A DNA stretch of 64,000 nucleotides from Roseovarius lutimaris (GCF_900115165.1 NZ_FOVP01000009.1:97851-161850); one strand, 5' to 3'. Counted from the stretch's first letter, positions 44,313 through 54,850 are shown. A program made the numbers and translations. The notes: generated from the letters alone by a model not told the origin.

Positions 44313-45302
44313 CTAGGCCACAATCACCTTCCGGGAAAACAAATTGATGATCTTGGAGACCATATCTTTCTTCACATGGCGCTTGTCCCAGCGATAAGCA
44401 AACTCAGGGTCAGAATACTGGACGGCCTCATAGCTCGGGAAATAGAATGCGTCGTCATGCTCTGCGGTGAAGGTTCCCGCAACAGCGCGCAGGATCGCTT
44501 TGGACTGGCTGTTTGCCACCACCACATCCTGCCCTGAAGCCACCACCACATCCTGCCCTGAAAATGTGTTGCCCAAGGCAACAGGGGACACCGTGACCAT
44601 CATCTTGATGTTCGGTTGGATCTCTTTGAGCATATCGCGTATTTCGCTCAGCATTTTCAGGCTTTCAGTATAGTCTATCAACCTTGCTTCAAAACGTTCC
44701 GGATTTTGCAGTGCAAACCGGGCTGGTGGTGCGGAATTAAGATACAACCCTTGCTCGATATCGAAAAACGCCTCTGACAGGCCAAGCGTGATGATGAACA
44801 GATCACATTTGTTCAGGTGGTCACGCGCTTTGCCTCTGAAATAAGATCGCGCTTCCAGCTTTTCACCCCGTGTACCAAGCCCCTGCACGCGCCCGGTGCC
44901 GAAGTGTACATCCAGTACTTTATCATTGTCGCCATAAAGCAACTTTTCGCCCAAAAAATTTTCATCCACCAAGTTGCGGATTTCGTTATGCATCGAGCCG
45001 ATATTGAAGCGGGTGAAAAATGCGCCATCCTTGACGCCTTCAACGCTGGAGAACCGTTGATCCTCATAAAAATCGGGCACATTGAAACCGCGCTCGTTCA
45101 AGGCGCGCTGGATCTCCCAGGCAAAACAACTCCCGATTGTATAAACATGCGCGTCATTAGCGATTGTAAACTTGGGGTCGAATTCGGGCAAAAACTCCTG
45201 ATAAATGCGTTCGCACGCCATTCCTTCAGAATGCTCTTCATCTCTGCCGTTCCACTGTGCAAATGGACGTTTGAAGTTCGTTCTGGCATCGCTAAAGTTC
45301 AT
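44313..45302 (-). CDS. GSCFA-domain protein
   Basis: A 329-residue cytoplasmic protein with the naming motif in VYTIGSCFAWEIQRAL near residue 54, the SGNH-like second block FIITLGLSEAFFD near 170 and VTVSPVAL near 236. The family resembles SGNH hydrolases and is often found with polysaccharide genes, though its reaction is unproven. An 8-residue in-frame duplication (SGQDVVVA twice) follows residue 247, encoded by a perfect 24-bp tandem repeat. The neighbouring sulfotransferase, same strand, suggests joint action on a surface glycan. Confidence 0.88.
   Translation of the reverse strand: MNFSDARTNFKRPFAQWNGRDEEHSEGMACERIYQEFLPEFDPKFTIANDAHVYTIGSCFAWEIQRALNERGFNVPDFYEDQRFSSVEGVKDGAFFTRFNIGSMHNEIRNLVDENFLGEKLLYGDNDKVLDVHFGTGRVQGLGTRGEKLEARSYFRGKARDHLNKCDLFIITLGLSEAFFDIEQGLYLNSAPPARFALQNPERFEARLIDYTESLKMLSEIRDMLKEIQPNIKMMVTVSPVALGNTFSGQDVVVASGQDVVVANSQSKAILRAVAGTFTAEHDDAFYFPSYEAVQYSDPEFAYRWDKRHVKKDMVSKIINLFSRKVIVA
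44515..44562 (+). repeat. perfect 24-bp tandem duplication in the GSCFA gene
   Basis: Two identical 24-base units, 44515-44538 and 44539-44562, each GCCACCACCACATCCTGC plus CCTGAA. They add eight residues in frame. Perfect identity points to a recent slippage event. Confidence 0.85.
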
Positions 45303-45428
45303 TTTGTTTTCTGCTCCAAATTGTTTTGCATTGAGATGGCTGAATTACCCTAGCCGCGTTATAACAATAAAACACGGGGTTTTCAGTCGGCTGTCCGCAC
45401 ACCGGTCCGCAAAGCCCGCCGCGCACCA

Positions 45429-46181
45429 TCAGACGCGCCGGTCGGTGAGTGTTTCGGGCAAAAAGAATGGTACAAATTCGGGATGTTTCTCGAAATAAAC
45501 TCGCGAAAACTGCATGCCCCGATCATAGTGTTCAGGCGGCATGTCTGCGGCCCACCGCCCCTCCAGATGATAGCTGGAGTCAAACTTGACCTTGGGGTTG
45601 ACCAGATCCTTGCCGTGCTGGTTTTCAGTACCGCGACGCGCATAGGCTTGCTGGAACAATTCCGGATCATCCGGCGGCGTCAGCGCGAAGGTAGCGCAAA
45701 AACGGTCCAGAACGGCGCCGGGGGATTTCAGCAGTTCTTCGTGCTGAACCACCATGGTCCGCTCTTTGTTTTCCAGCGCGAACTGCAAATACTGTGTCAT
45801 CCGCTCGGACCATGATGTCAGGCACTGCTCCGCGAAATTCGGCGTAAAGACAAACTCCTGATCCGGATTGCGGTACTCAGCCTTTTTCTTGGCAAAGCGA
45901 AAATAGCTCCAGAGCCATGACACCGGATCCTTGATAGAGACCACAACGCACAACCTGTGAGTGCGCACCTCTTCTGCCATCTGGGCATAAAGCTCTGGCG
46001 TCAGCCCCTCCGCCGTTGGGTTCTGCGCCAGCCACGCGGCCATCTTGTCCCAGCTTTGGGGCACGTGCTTGTCTCCCAGAATATTGGCCAGAAAAAGACA
46101 GTCGGGCAGGTTTTCTTCCACGATGGCACGAAAAGCATTGGTCCCGCTGCGTTGCAGCCCCAACTGTTTGAATAATCTCAC
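45429..46181 (-). CDS. sulfotransferase-family protein
   Basis: A 250-residue protein. The N-terminal GLQRSGTNAFRAIVEENL fits the PAPS 5'-phosphosulfate loop, and VVSIKDPVSWLWSYFRFAKK near residue 79 fits the 3'-phosphate-binding strand-helix of sulfotransferases. It probably sulfates a carbohydrate or small molecule. The start is a GTG with an AAGGAAA site seven bases upstream. It lies upstream of the GSCFA gene, same strand, with a 126-bp gap. Confidence 0.83.
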   Translation of the reverse strand: MRLFKQLGLQRSGTNAFRAIVEENLPDCLFLANILGDKHVPQSWDKMAAWLAQNPTAEGLTPELYAQMAEEVRTHRLCVVVSIKDPVSWLWSYFRFAKKKAEYRNPDQEFVFTPNFAEQCLTSWSERMTQYLQFALENKERTMVVQHEELLKSPGAVLDRFCATFALTPPDDPELFQQAYARRGTENQHGKDLVNPKVKFDSSYHLEGRWAADMPPEHYDRGMQFSRVYFEKHPEFVPFFLPETLTDRRV

Positions 46182-47008
46182 GGTGTTTCCTTTTCCGGTT
46201 TACCAGGCACCATGGCCATGACTGTGTTGACACAGCCAAGATCTGCCACTGAATATCCACAGTCGTCTCGACGGTATCGATATCGGCTGTTTGCATAAAG
46301 GCCTCGCCGGTGATGGCGCGGATCTGGTAAACCAAGAGGAAGAGGCAGTCAACGGGATTTGCCGCTTTCCGGGAGTCAACCCCGTCAAGCGCGGGAGCCT
46401 GAAGGACAGCACTCTCGTGAAGGTCACATCGGACGATCTTTCAGAGGCAATCGAGACTTACGATGAACTGGTGCAGGCGGTGATCCGGCTTGGCTCGGGG
46501 AGGTGCGCAAGGCATGTTTGTCCGCCGCTCCTGCTCAGTCAAAACCGGAACAACACCTGCTGCTGACAACGGCTTCGCTCCGGCGGAGAGGCGGCGATTC
46601 ATGCAGAGCGTCTGCGGTTGAAAACCAATACCATGTTCTTGGAGCACTACGACGTTCCCGGCGCCGGCACGCCAGTCGTGCTGAGCCTGCAGGATGCAGA
46701 CATCCTCGAAAGCCAGGATCTTGGCAAAACTTGGAAGCGGTATGAAATCGGCCTGCCCGCGCTCAAAGCTTTCATAATGAGGTGCCCTTTTCATGGGGAC
46801 GGGTAAAGCACTCCGGTGGCCGGGAAAAGGGACGAGGTTCAAATCCCTCTGACAGCGCCGCCTAAGCAAAAAATTCCTTCGCATCCCGTCAACCCTCCTG
46901 TATCGTTTTAAGTGAGACGCAAGCACATCAGGTATCAAGGCCATGGGCCGAACGCCTGGACGTTCCTGCCAAACCGTATTTCAGGCGATATTTCAGAAGG
47001 AAGTATTT
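46182..47008. other. 827-bp spacer before the giant adhesin gene
   Basis: I see no supported gene. A 62-codon plus-strand frame (46618-46806; ends KTWKRYEIGLPALKAFIMRC) has no recognised family. At 46828-46866 a stretch resembles the 3' half of a tRNA (GAGGTTCAAATCCCTC), but one base is missing in the T stem and no 5' half exists. The lack of coding density and the adjoining repeats suggest a recombination-prone spacer. Confidence 0.45.
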
Positions 47009-50000
47009 ATGACAACCCTTGCACCTGGCGGCCTCGCGATTGTCGGCTTCAACACCAACGGCGAGGGGTCGGATTTCTCGTTCGCCCTGTTGTCGGGCGT
47101 CGAAGCGGGCACCGAAATCTACTTTACCGACGTCGGCACGCAAGACGGCTCCGCGAGCTTCGACAATACCAACTCGGCAGAAGGGACACTGCTTTGGACG
47201 GCGTCGACCGATTATGCTGCCGGGACGGTGATCAACTTTCTCACAGACGGAACGGAATTCACGCAGCCCCTGATTGTCGGAATCGGCGGCATCAATCAAC
47301 CGCTGGAGCTGAACACAGGCGGCGATCAGATCATCGCATTCCAGGGCAACCTTGTCGGCAACCAGATCCAGGATCCATCGTTCATTTATGCCGTCAGCAC
47401 CTACCGCGATACCTTTCAGGGAACCGGCGATGGCCGCGAGGGTGATACAAGCTCGGTCAACCAGTCCGGCGTTCCGGCTGGTCTGGTCGAAGACGAGACC
47501 GCAATCGCGCTCGGCGCGGCGACAAGCAATGTCGACTCGGTGCTCTATACCGGTCCGACGACCGGCACCAAGGCCGATCTGCTGGCCGCCCTTGCCACTG
47601 TCGGCAACTGGTCGGCAGACGGCACCACGCAAACCCAGATCACGGCCGACTTTATCGTCACCGATGCGGTCGCGAATGCCGACCCTGATCTGACGTTGCC
47701 GGGTGCGGTGACGTTGGATGAAGACGCGGTAGAGGCGATCACCGGCATCTCTGTCTCGGATCCGGAAGACGACAGTGTCACGCTGATTCTGACGGCCGCG
47801 GCAACGCTGGATGTGACGGCGTCCGGCGCTGCGGTCGTCTCTGGCAGCGGCTCCGGGTCGGTTTCGATCCAGGGGTCTGTCGCGGATGTGAACGCCAGCG
47901 TGGCTGGCCTGACCCTGACACCGCCGCAGGATTCGACCGCCCCCATCACCCTGAGCGTCGTGGCATCGGACAAGGCCGGCACCTCGACCTCTGGGGCGGT
48001 AGAGATTACCGTTACTCCGGTCGATGATGCGCCGCAGCTGGAATTGCCTGCCGATTCCGGCGGGTCGGCGGATCGCACGATCACCGATGCCGAACTGGCC
48101 ACCGATCCGCTGGATTTCGCCGAAAGCTATCTGATCAGTGATCCGGACGGCCCATCGCAATCGCTGGACGGTTTTGAATTGACCGTGCGCTATGGCGCGG
48201 GCGGCAGCGACGCGGGCGATCTGCTGGCAGTGACCGATACCCTGGCCTTCGAGGGTGGGAGCAGCAATGCGACCGGCATCGACACCGAGGTCAACGGCAC
48301 GACCGGGCTGACGGAGGTCTATATTTCAACAGATACCGGTGTGGGCTTTGAGAACATCCAGAGGCTTCTGCTGGGCACCATCGACGGGACAGAAAACGGT
48401 CAGGCGGGCACCGACCTGACGATCACACTGGGCACCAACGCCACCACTGATCGGGTGCAGGTTCTGCTGGATGCGCTGCGCTTTTCCAATCCGGCGGCGA
48501 CGCCGGGAACGCGGGTTCTGGACATTCAGCTGTCGGGCACCGTCGATGGCGCGCCCGGTTCATCCGATCTGGATACGGTCACGGTTACGATCACCGATGG
48601 CAATGCCGCGCCGGTCCTGACAGATCTGGCACCTTCGGTGATCTTCGATTCGGCCCTGGTGGGCATAACACCACAGGTAGTGGATGCCGATGTCACCCTG
48701 AGCGACAGCGATTCTGCCGAGTTCAACGGCGGTGCCCTGACCATCGCATTCTCAGGATTCCGCCCCGGTGCCTCGACCGTGGGCGAGGCGCTGAGCTTTG
48801 ATACCTCCGGTCCGTTCTCGATCTCGGGTACGGAGCTGTCGTTTTCCGGGACGGTTATCGGCACGATCAGTTCGGACGGTCTGGACGGCAACGCGCTGAG
48901 CGTTGATTTCACCTCGGCCACGGCCACGCCTGCTGTTGTGGAACAGCTGATCGAGGCGCTGCGCTATGGCAACATCGCCACCCCGCCCGAGACGACCCGC
49001 GAAGTGAACATCACCGTATCCGACGGCGATGGCGCGACCTCTGCGGTGCAGACCGCAGCCTTTGTGATTGAAGCGGTCACGCCTCCCGGCCCGCCCGACC
49101 GGTCGGTGACCTATGTCGAACAATCGGGTAACGTCCTGATCGACGATGAGTTGCAATTCACCGCCGATGGCGCGACTGGCGATCCGACAATCTATGCCGG
49201 CGGCACGCTGGACATTACGATGACCGGCTCAGGCGCCAATGATGGCCTGACGTTCTCGACCTCAACAACAACCGGTGAGATCCAGTTCGACGGTGCGACC
49301 CTCTACATTAACGAGGACGTAGGTTTTGCTGGACGCAGCATCATCGGATCCGTCGCCGGAAACAACACGCGCAACATCACTGTGACTTTTCAGCCCACGG
49401 ACCAGGTCTTCGGGAGTTTTTTCTTTCAGCGCCGCCCCACGGCGGAGGAGATCGAAAAGATCGTCCAGGCGCTGCAATACACCAACAGCGAAGGCGACAA
49501 TCCGACCGACAGCCCCCGGACGGTCGAAGTCGTCCTGACGGATGCGGCACTAAACGTGGAACCCACCGAAACCTTCACGGTCGAAATCGAGGCTGTTGAG
49601 GATGATCCGATCCTTTCGGCCATCGACGCCACTGTCCCGCTCGATTATTCGGGCGGTGTGCCAGTCACGCCTGCCACGTTCAACACCGGCTTCACTGTCG
49701 CGGACGTGGACACCACCGACTTTACCAATGGCGAATTCCGGGTGTCCGGGCGGACCACGTCCGCCGAGGACAACTTTTCCATCATCGACGGCAATGGGAT
49801 CACCGTTGCGGGCAATCAGGTCAGCTTTGGCGGCAGCGTCATCGGCACGATATCGGGCGGCACAGCGGGCACCGATCTGATCGTGGCGTTTTCGGGAACC
49901 GTGTCAAACGCGGCTGTCGACGCGCTTGGGCTACAGGTGGCCTACCTCAACACCTCCGCCACACCACGGCCTGAACGCAGCCTGGTCTATTCCGTTACAG

Positions 50001-53000
50001 ATGGCGAAGGTGGAGAATCGGCACCGGTGGTTCAGACAATCTCGATCAGCGGTGGCCCTACGCTTCAGCCCCCCGTGATCGGCGGTGTCGATACGCCGGT
50101 GACACCGCTCGCCTCCGCCCTGATCGCCGGCCCCGTGGTTCTGGACGCGGACATCACGCTGTCCGATGCGGATATGTCCGGCTTTGATGGCGGCAGCCTG
50201 TCGCTGAGCTATCAGACACCGCGCGGTGCCACGACGGACCAATTGTCGATCCTGAACGGAACCGGCGGTGTCGGCATCGAGGTATCGGGCACAACCGTCA
50301 GTTTTGACGGCACCGCCTTTGGCACCATCGTCCAGGACGGTGTGGCAGGCGACAATCTGGAAATCGCCTTCTCCGGGGGCTCCGCGACGGGAACGGCGGT
50401 CGAGGCGCTGATCGAGGCGCTGCAATACCAATCCACCGCAACCATCCCGACGGGGAACACAGGCCTGTCCCTCACTGTGACCGATGCCAGTGGCCAGGTC
50501 AGCAACGAGGCGTCGATTTCGGTCGAGGTCATTGATGATGGTATCTCTTTTGGTGACAGTTCCAACACGCGCGAAGACAGCGATCTTATCCTCTCCTTTG
50601 CGAGCCTACTGTCCAACGATGTGAACTTCGGGCCCGGTTTAACAATCACCTCTGTTCAGGCCGCTGTCGGCGGCACGGTGCAGATCGTGGGCAGCGACGT
50701 CGTGTTCACACCCACGCCTGACACAAACGGCGCCGCCAGCTTTTCCTACACCGCAGGTGACGGGGTCTGGACCTCGACAGCGACGGTCGATGCCACAGTG
50801 ACCCCGGTCAACGATGCTCCGGTCGAAACCGGCGTATCGGGCGACACTTCGACAATCCTTCAATCCGGCGCGGGGGCGCAGGCCCTGACGGGCCTGACAG
50901 ACGCCACCCTGTCCGACATCGATTCCGCCGATTTCGACGGCGGCATTGTGCGCATCGCGCAAACCGGCGGGGCGGCCAACGGAACCTTTGGCTTAGGGCT
51001 CGGGGTGACCTCGGGGGGCGATTCCGTCTTTGCGACCGCCGAAACCGTTGCGGTCGGGGGCGTGACGCTTGGCACCGTCTCTGCCAGCGGGGCCACCGGC
51101 GCGCCGCTTCAGATTGATCTTGCAGCAACCGCAACCCCGGCGCTGGTGGCTACCTTCCTGCAATCGCTGACCTACGACATCCCGACAATCGTCGAGACGC
51201 GGAATTTCCTGCTGACGGTCGATGATGGTGATGGCACGGCGGATGGCGGCGCCTCGACGGCCACTGCGGCCTTTGCAGTGCAGGTGACCCCCAACGCCCC
51301 GGTCATCACAGATTTGGATGGCGATTCAGTCAGCGTCGCGTTTGGTGCGGTTGCAGCTATCGACAGGTTTGCGGGTGCCGCTGTCTTCGATGCCGATGAT
51401 GCCGATTTTGACGGCGGCGAACTAACGATTTCGCGTGGAACATTGCTATCCGGTGACTTCTCGACATCGGGCCTCGTTCTGTCGGGCGCAGATCAAACCC
51501 TTGCCACCGCCGAGACAGTAACCGTCGACGGCATTGCCATCGGCACCGTGACGTCGGACGGGCAAGGCAGCAATGATCTGGTCCTCACTCTGTCCGCCGA
51601 CGCAACCCCCGACAGGCTGAGCACATTTCTCCAGACCCTGAGCTACCGCTCGACCGATCCCGGGACACACAGCTTTGACACCACACTGCGCGATGCGTCG
51701 GCGGGGCCGGTTGCGGGGACCTCCTCGGCGGCCGCGTTTACGGTCATTGTCGATGCGCCGCCGATTCTTACTGTGCCTGGAGCAATCTTTCAGGCACCGG
51801 ATTCCCAGGCGACGTTGATCACCGGGATTTCCGTTGCCGATGCCGACAGTGCGCAGGTTTCCGTGTCTGTCGCCATCCCGGCAGGGCGCGGCGCTCTGGA
51901 CATGACAGCCGAAGGCGCAGCCGTGCTCGTCGGGTCGGGCGGCGAGACGGTTTCGGTCTCCGGTTCCCTGACCGACGTCAACGCCACTCTGGCCTCCTTG
52001 TCGGTTACGCCAACGTCCGGCAATGCCGCAGATATCATCGTCACCGTCTCTGCCAACGATGGCTCGACAACAATCTCTGGTCCAAACACCGACTCGGCAA
52101 CCGTGACGGTCGATGTCCTCAATCGGCCCGAAATTCAGTCTCTGACTGGGGATGTCCTCACCTATACCGAAGGCGATGGAGCTCGCGTCCTTGATCAGGA
52201 CAGTGCAGCATCGGTGTTTGATCTGGATTCTGCGACATTGTCCTCCGGGCTTCTGACAGTCGCGTTCCAGGGCGGCGGAACATCGGATGAAACGCTTGGA
52301 TTCGGGGTCGGTGTCTCCTTGCCGAGCGGGCAAACCAACGGGGCCGCGGTTCAAGTGGGCGGCGTCACGATCGGTACATTGCAGGCGGGTCAAACCGGGC
52401 TCGCCGGTCAGGACATGCAAATTCTTCTTTCTGCCGACGCGACGCCCGCCCGACTCTCCACCTTGCTCGGCACCCTGACCTACGAGACGTCATTGGAGGA
52501 TGTGGCGGCAACACGTACCGTCGCGGTCTCCGTGTCCGACGGAGATGCCGGTGTTTCTTCAACGGCTTTTGTCACAATCGACGTTACACCTGTGAATAAC
52601 GTGCCGACCCTGGCGCTGAGCGGCGTGGTCGCAAGCCTGTCCGAGGCGGCAGATGTTACTACGCGCATCAAGCTGGCCGATATCGACGTGACCGACGATG
52701 CGCTCGGCAGCAATGCCCTGGCGCTGGCGGGGGCCGATGCCGCCCTGTTCGAGATCATCGGCACCGAGCTGTTCCTGCGGGCCGGCACCGCGCTTGACTT
52801 TGAAACCCTGCCCAGCCTCGACGTCAGCGTCACGCTCGACGATCCGGCGCTGGGCACCGGTATCGAGGCCAGCCTTCCGCTGAGCCTTGCGATCTCGGAT
52901 GCCAATGAGGCCCCGACCCTGGCGCTGAGCGGCGTGGTCGCAAGCCTGTCCGAGGCGGCAGATGTTACTACGCGCATCAAGCTGGCCGATATCGACGTGA

Positions 53001-54790
53001 CCGACGACGCGCTCGGCAGCAATGCCTTGGCGCTGGCGGGGGCCGATGCCGCCCTGTTCGAGATCATCGGCACCGAGCTGTTCCTGCGGGCCGGCACCGC
53101 GCTTGATTTCGAAACCCGGCCCAGCCTCGACGTCACTGTCACGCTCGACGATCCGGCGCTCGGCACAGGCATCGAGGCCAGCCTTCCGCTGAGCCTTGCG
53201 ATTGCGGATGCCAATGAGGCCCCGACCCTGGCGCTGAGCGGCGTGGTCGCAAGCCTGTCCGAGGCGGCGGATGTTACTACGCGCATCAAGCTGGCCGATA
53301 TCGACGTGACCGACGATGCGCTCGGCAGCAATGCCCTGGCGCTGGCGGGGGCCGATGCCGCCCTGTTCGAAATCATCGGCACCGAGCTGTTCCTGCGGGC
53401 CGGCACCGCGCTTGACTTTGAAACCCGGCCCAGCCTCGACGTCAGCGTCACGCTCGACGATCCGGCGCTGGGCACAGGCATCGAGGCCAGCCTTCCGCTG
53501 AGCCTTGCGATCTCGGATGCCAATGAGGCCCCGACCCTGGCGCTGAGCGGCGTGGTCGCAAGCCTGTCCGAGGCGGCGGATGTCTCGGCGCGCATCAAGC
53601 TGGCCGATATCGATGTGACCGACGACGCGCTCGGCAGCAATGCCCTGGCGCTGGCCGGCGCCGATGCCGCCCTGTTCGAGATCATCGGCACCGAGCTGTT
53701 CCTGCGGGCCGGCACCGCGCTTGATTTCGAAACTCGGCCCAACCTCGACGTCACTGTCACGCTCGACGATCCGGCGCTGGGCACCGGCATCGAGGCCAGC
53801 CTTCCGCTGAGTCTTGCGATCTCGGATGCCGACGAGGCGCTGCTGATCGTTGGGGGGCCAGGACCGGACGCGCTGACAGGGGGCGCCTTTGATGATACGT
53901 TGGCGGGGCTTGCGGGCGAAGACACAATTGACGGCGGCGCAGGCAATGACCGGATCTCGGGCAGTGACGACAACGACGACTTGTCGGGTGGCGATGGCGA
54001 CGACACAATAGGTGGCGGCGCGGGTGACGACGCGATCGACAGCGGCGCAGGTAACGACAGCGCGAACGCAGGTGCGGGCGATGACACGGTCTTCGGCGGC
54101 GAGGGCGACGATTTCCTTGGCGGCGGATCGGGTGACGACAGCCTGGATGGTGACGATGGAGCAGACACGCTGACGGGCGGTGGGGGTGACGACACTATCA
54201 ATGGCGGTCTCGGTGAGGACATCGCCGACGGTGGGTCCGGCGACGACCTGATATTTGGCGGGGACGGCAACGATACCCTCGGTGGCGGTCTCGGCGACGA
54301 TACGATCGAGGGCGAAGCGGGCAATGACGACTTGGGCGGCGGTGCAGGCAAAGACCTTCTCAGAGGCGGCGCGGGACAAGACACAATTGGAGGAGGCTTC
54401 GGCGACGATACGATTGAGGGCGGTCTTGACGATGACATGCTGTACGGCGGCGGCAGAAACGATGTGCTCGACGGTGGCCAAGGTGACGATACCCTCAACG
54501 GCGGGGATGGTGACGACACGATGACCGGCGGCGAAGGTGCAGATACCTTCATCTTCAACGTCTTCCAGAGTGGGGAGGCTGATCTGGTCACCGACTTTGA
54601 AATTGGCGTGGATGTCTTCCGCCTCAAGGGGGTCGAAAATGAACCTGACACCGGGTTGCAGGGTAAATTCGACGCACTCAGCATCACCGACTTGGATGGC
54701 GGTGCGCAGATCGACCACTTGGGGCACACGATCCTGATCGAGGGCGTATCGGCCTCGGACTTGAGCATCGACGACTTCAACTTTATCTGA
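47009..54790 (+). CDS. giant RTX adhesin with cadherin-like modules, secreted by a type I system
   Basis: A 2593-residue acidic surface protein. Residues 1-215 form an LTD-like entry domain (GGLAIVGFNTNGEGSDFSFAL, AGTEIYFTDVG). Residues 215-1865 hold about eight diverged modules of 120-160 residues, each with a core like DxxDFDGGxLxI, IGTVxxDG and VxxLxxALxYxxT. Residues 1866-2277 are four 103-residue copies of a cadherin-like repeat, nearly identical in DNA. Residues 2278-2510 carry more than twenty RTX nonapeptides (GGxGxDxxx) for calcium. The end (FIFNVFQSGEADLVTDFEIGVDVFRL then DDFNFI) fits a type I secretion signal. The ABC exporter is not in the window. The start at 47009 follows an AAGGAAG site. 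It probably mediates adhesion or biofilm. Confidence 0.92.
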   Translation: MTTLAPGGLAIVGFNTNGEGSDFSFALLSGVEAGTEIYFTDVGTQDGSASFDNTNSAEGTLLWTASTDYAAGTVINFLTDGTEFTQPLIVGIGGINQPLELNTGGDQIIAFQGNLVGNQIQDPSFIYAVSTYRDTFQGTGDGREGDTSSVNQSGVPAGLVEDETAIALGAATSNVDSVLYTGPTTGTKADLLAALATVGNWSADGTTQTQITADFIVTDAVANADPDLTLPGAVTLDEDAVEAITGISVSDPEDDSVTLILTAAATLDVTASGAAVVSGSGSGSVSIQGSVADVNASVAGLTLTPPQDSTAPITLSVVASDKAGTSTSGAVEITVTPVDDAPQLELPADSGGSADRTITDAELATDPLDFAESYLISDPDGPSQSLDGFELTVRYGAGGSDAGDLLAVTDTLAFEGGSSNATGIDTEVNGTTGLTEVYISTDTGVGFENIQRLLLGTIDGTENGQAGTDLTITLGTNATTDRVQVLLDALRFSNPAATPGTRVLDIQLSGTVDGAPGSSDLDTVTVTITDGNAAPVLTDLAPSVIFDSALVGITPQVVDADVTLSDSDSAEFNGGALTIAFSGFRPGASTVGEALSFDTSGPFSISGTELSFSGTVIGTISSDGLDGNALSVDFTSATATPAVVEQLIEALRYGNIATPPETTREVNITVSDGDGATSAVQTAAFVIEAVTPPGPPDRSVTYVEQSGNVLIDDELQFTADGATGDPTIYAGGTLDITMTGSGANDGLTFSTSTTTGEIQFDGATLYINEDVGFAGRSIIGSVAGNNTRNITVTFQPTDQVFGSFFFQRRPTAEEIEKIVQALQYTNSEGDNPTDSPRTVEVVLTDAALNVEPTETFTVEIEAVEDDPILSAIDATVPLDYSGGVPVTPATFNTGFTVADVDTTDFTNGEFRVSGRTTSAEDNFSIIDGNGITVAGNQVSFGGSVIGTISGGTAGTDLIVAFSGTVSNAAVDALGLQVAYLNTSATPRPERSLVYSVTDGEGGESAPVVQTISISGGPTLQPPVIGGVDTPVTPLASALIAGPVVLDADITLSDADMSGFDGGSLSLSYQTPRGATTDQLSILNGTGGVGIEVSGTTVSFDGTAFGTIVQDGVAGDNLEIAFSGGSATGTAVEALIEALQYQSTATIPTGNTGLSLTVTDASGQVSNEASISVEVIDDGISFGDSSNTREDSDLILSFASLLSNDVNFGPGLTITSVQAAVGGTVQIVGSDVVFTPTPDTNGAASFSYTAGDGVWTSTATVDATVTPVNDAPVETGVSGDTSTILQSGAGAQALTGLTDATLSDIDSADFDGGIVRIAQTGGAANGTFGLGLGVTSGGDSVFATAETVAVGGVTLGTVSASGATGAPLQIDLAATATPALVATFLQSLTYDIPTIVETRNFLLTVDDGDGTADGGASTATAAFAVQVTPNAPVITDLDGDSVSVAFGAVAAIDRFAGAAVFDADDADFDGGELTISRGTLLSGDFSTSGLVLSGADQTLATAETVTVDGIAIGTVTSDGQGSNDLVLTLSADATPDRLSTFLQTLSYRSTDPGTHSFDTTLRDASAGPVAGTSSAAAFTVIVDAPPILTVPGAIFQAPDSQATLITGISVADADSAQVSVSVAIPAGRGALDMTAEGAAVLVGSGGETVSVSGSLTDVNATLASLSVTPTSGNAADIIVTVSANDGSTTISGPNTDSATVTVDVLNRPEIQSLTGDVLTYTEGDGARVLDQDSAASVFDLDSATLSSGLLTVAFQGGGTSDETLGFGVGVSLPSGQTNGAAVQVGGVTIGTLQAGQTGLAGQDMQILLSADATPARLSTLLGTLTYETSLEDVAATRTVAVSVSDGDAGVSSTAFVTIDVTPVNNVPTLALSGVVASLSEAADVTTRIKLADIDVTDDALGSNALALAGADAALFEIIGTELFLRAGTALDFETLPSLDVSVTLDDPALGTGIEASLPLSLAISDANEAPTLALSGVVASLSEAADVTTRIKLADIDVTDDALGSNALALAGADAALFEIIGTELFLRAGTALDFETRPSLDVTVTLDDPALGTGIEASLPLSLAIADANEAPTLALSGVVASLSEAADVTTRIKLADIDVTDDALGSNALALAGADAALFEIIGTELFLRAGTALDFETRPSLDVSVTLDDPALGTGIEASLPLSLAISDANEAPTLALSGVVASLSEAADVSARIKLADIDVTDDALGSNALALAGADAALFEIIGTELFLRAGTALDFETRPNLDVTVTLDDPALGTGIEASLPLSLAISDADEALLIVGGPGPDALTGGAFDDTLAGLAGEDTIDGGAGNDRISGSDDNDDLSGGDGDDTIGGGAGDDAIDSGAGNDSANAGAGDDTVFGGEGDDFLGGGSGDDSLDGDDGADTLTGGGGDDTINGGLGEDIADGGSGDDLIFGGDGNDTLGGGLGDDTIEGEAGNDDLGGGAGKDLLRGGAGQDTIGGGFGDDTIEGGLDDDMLYGGGRNDVLDGGQGDDTLNGGDGDDTMTGGEGADTFIFNVFQSGEADLVTDFEIGVDVFRLKGVENEPDTGLQGKFDALSITDLDGGAQIDHLGHTILIEGVSASDLSIDDFNFI
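52604..53839 (+). repeat. four 309-bp tandem repeats inside the adhesin gene
   Basis: Units start at 52604, 52913, 53222 and 53531, exactly 309 bp apart. Each encodes 103 residues beginning PTLALSGVVASLSEAADV and ending near SLAI-DANEA. Only scattered base changes separate the copies, so they arose recently or are kept alike by gene conversion. Copy number could vary between strains. Confidence 0.95.
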
Positions 54791-54829
54791 CGCCGACCTG
54801 GAGGGGCTGCGGTAATAGATTGGCATCGC

Positions 54830-54850
54830 GCCCCGGGCTCGCCCCGGGGC
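54830..54850 (+). terminator. GC-rich hairpin after the adhesin gene
   Basis: GCCCCGGG and CCCGGGGC pair around CTCGC, 40 bases after the adhesin stop. There is no T tract, so it is a terminator only by position. Confidence 0.4.

Noticed and set aside
44217..44537. Plus-strand frame opposite the GSCFA gene 3' end
   Set aside because: It overlaps the well-supported GSCFA protein in antisense and has no motif of its own.
46618..46806. 62-codon plus-strand frame in the spacer before the adhesin
   Set aside because: No recognised motif, no strong ribosome-binding site and no partner gene. Overlapping minus frames are equally long.
52604..53839. CRISPR array
   Set aside because: The units are 309 bp, coding and without spacers, so these are protein repeats.
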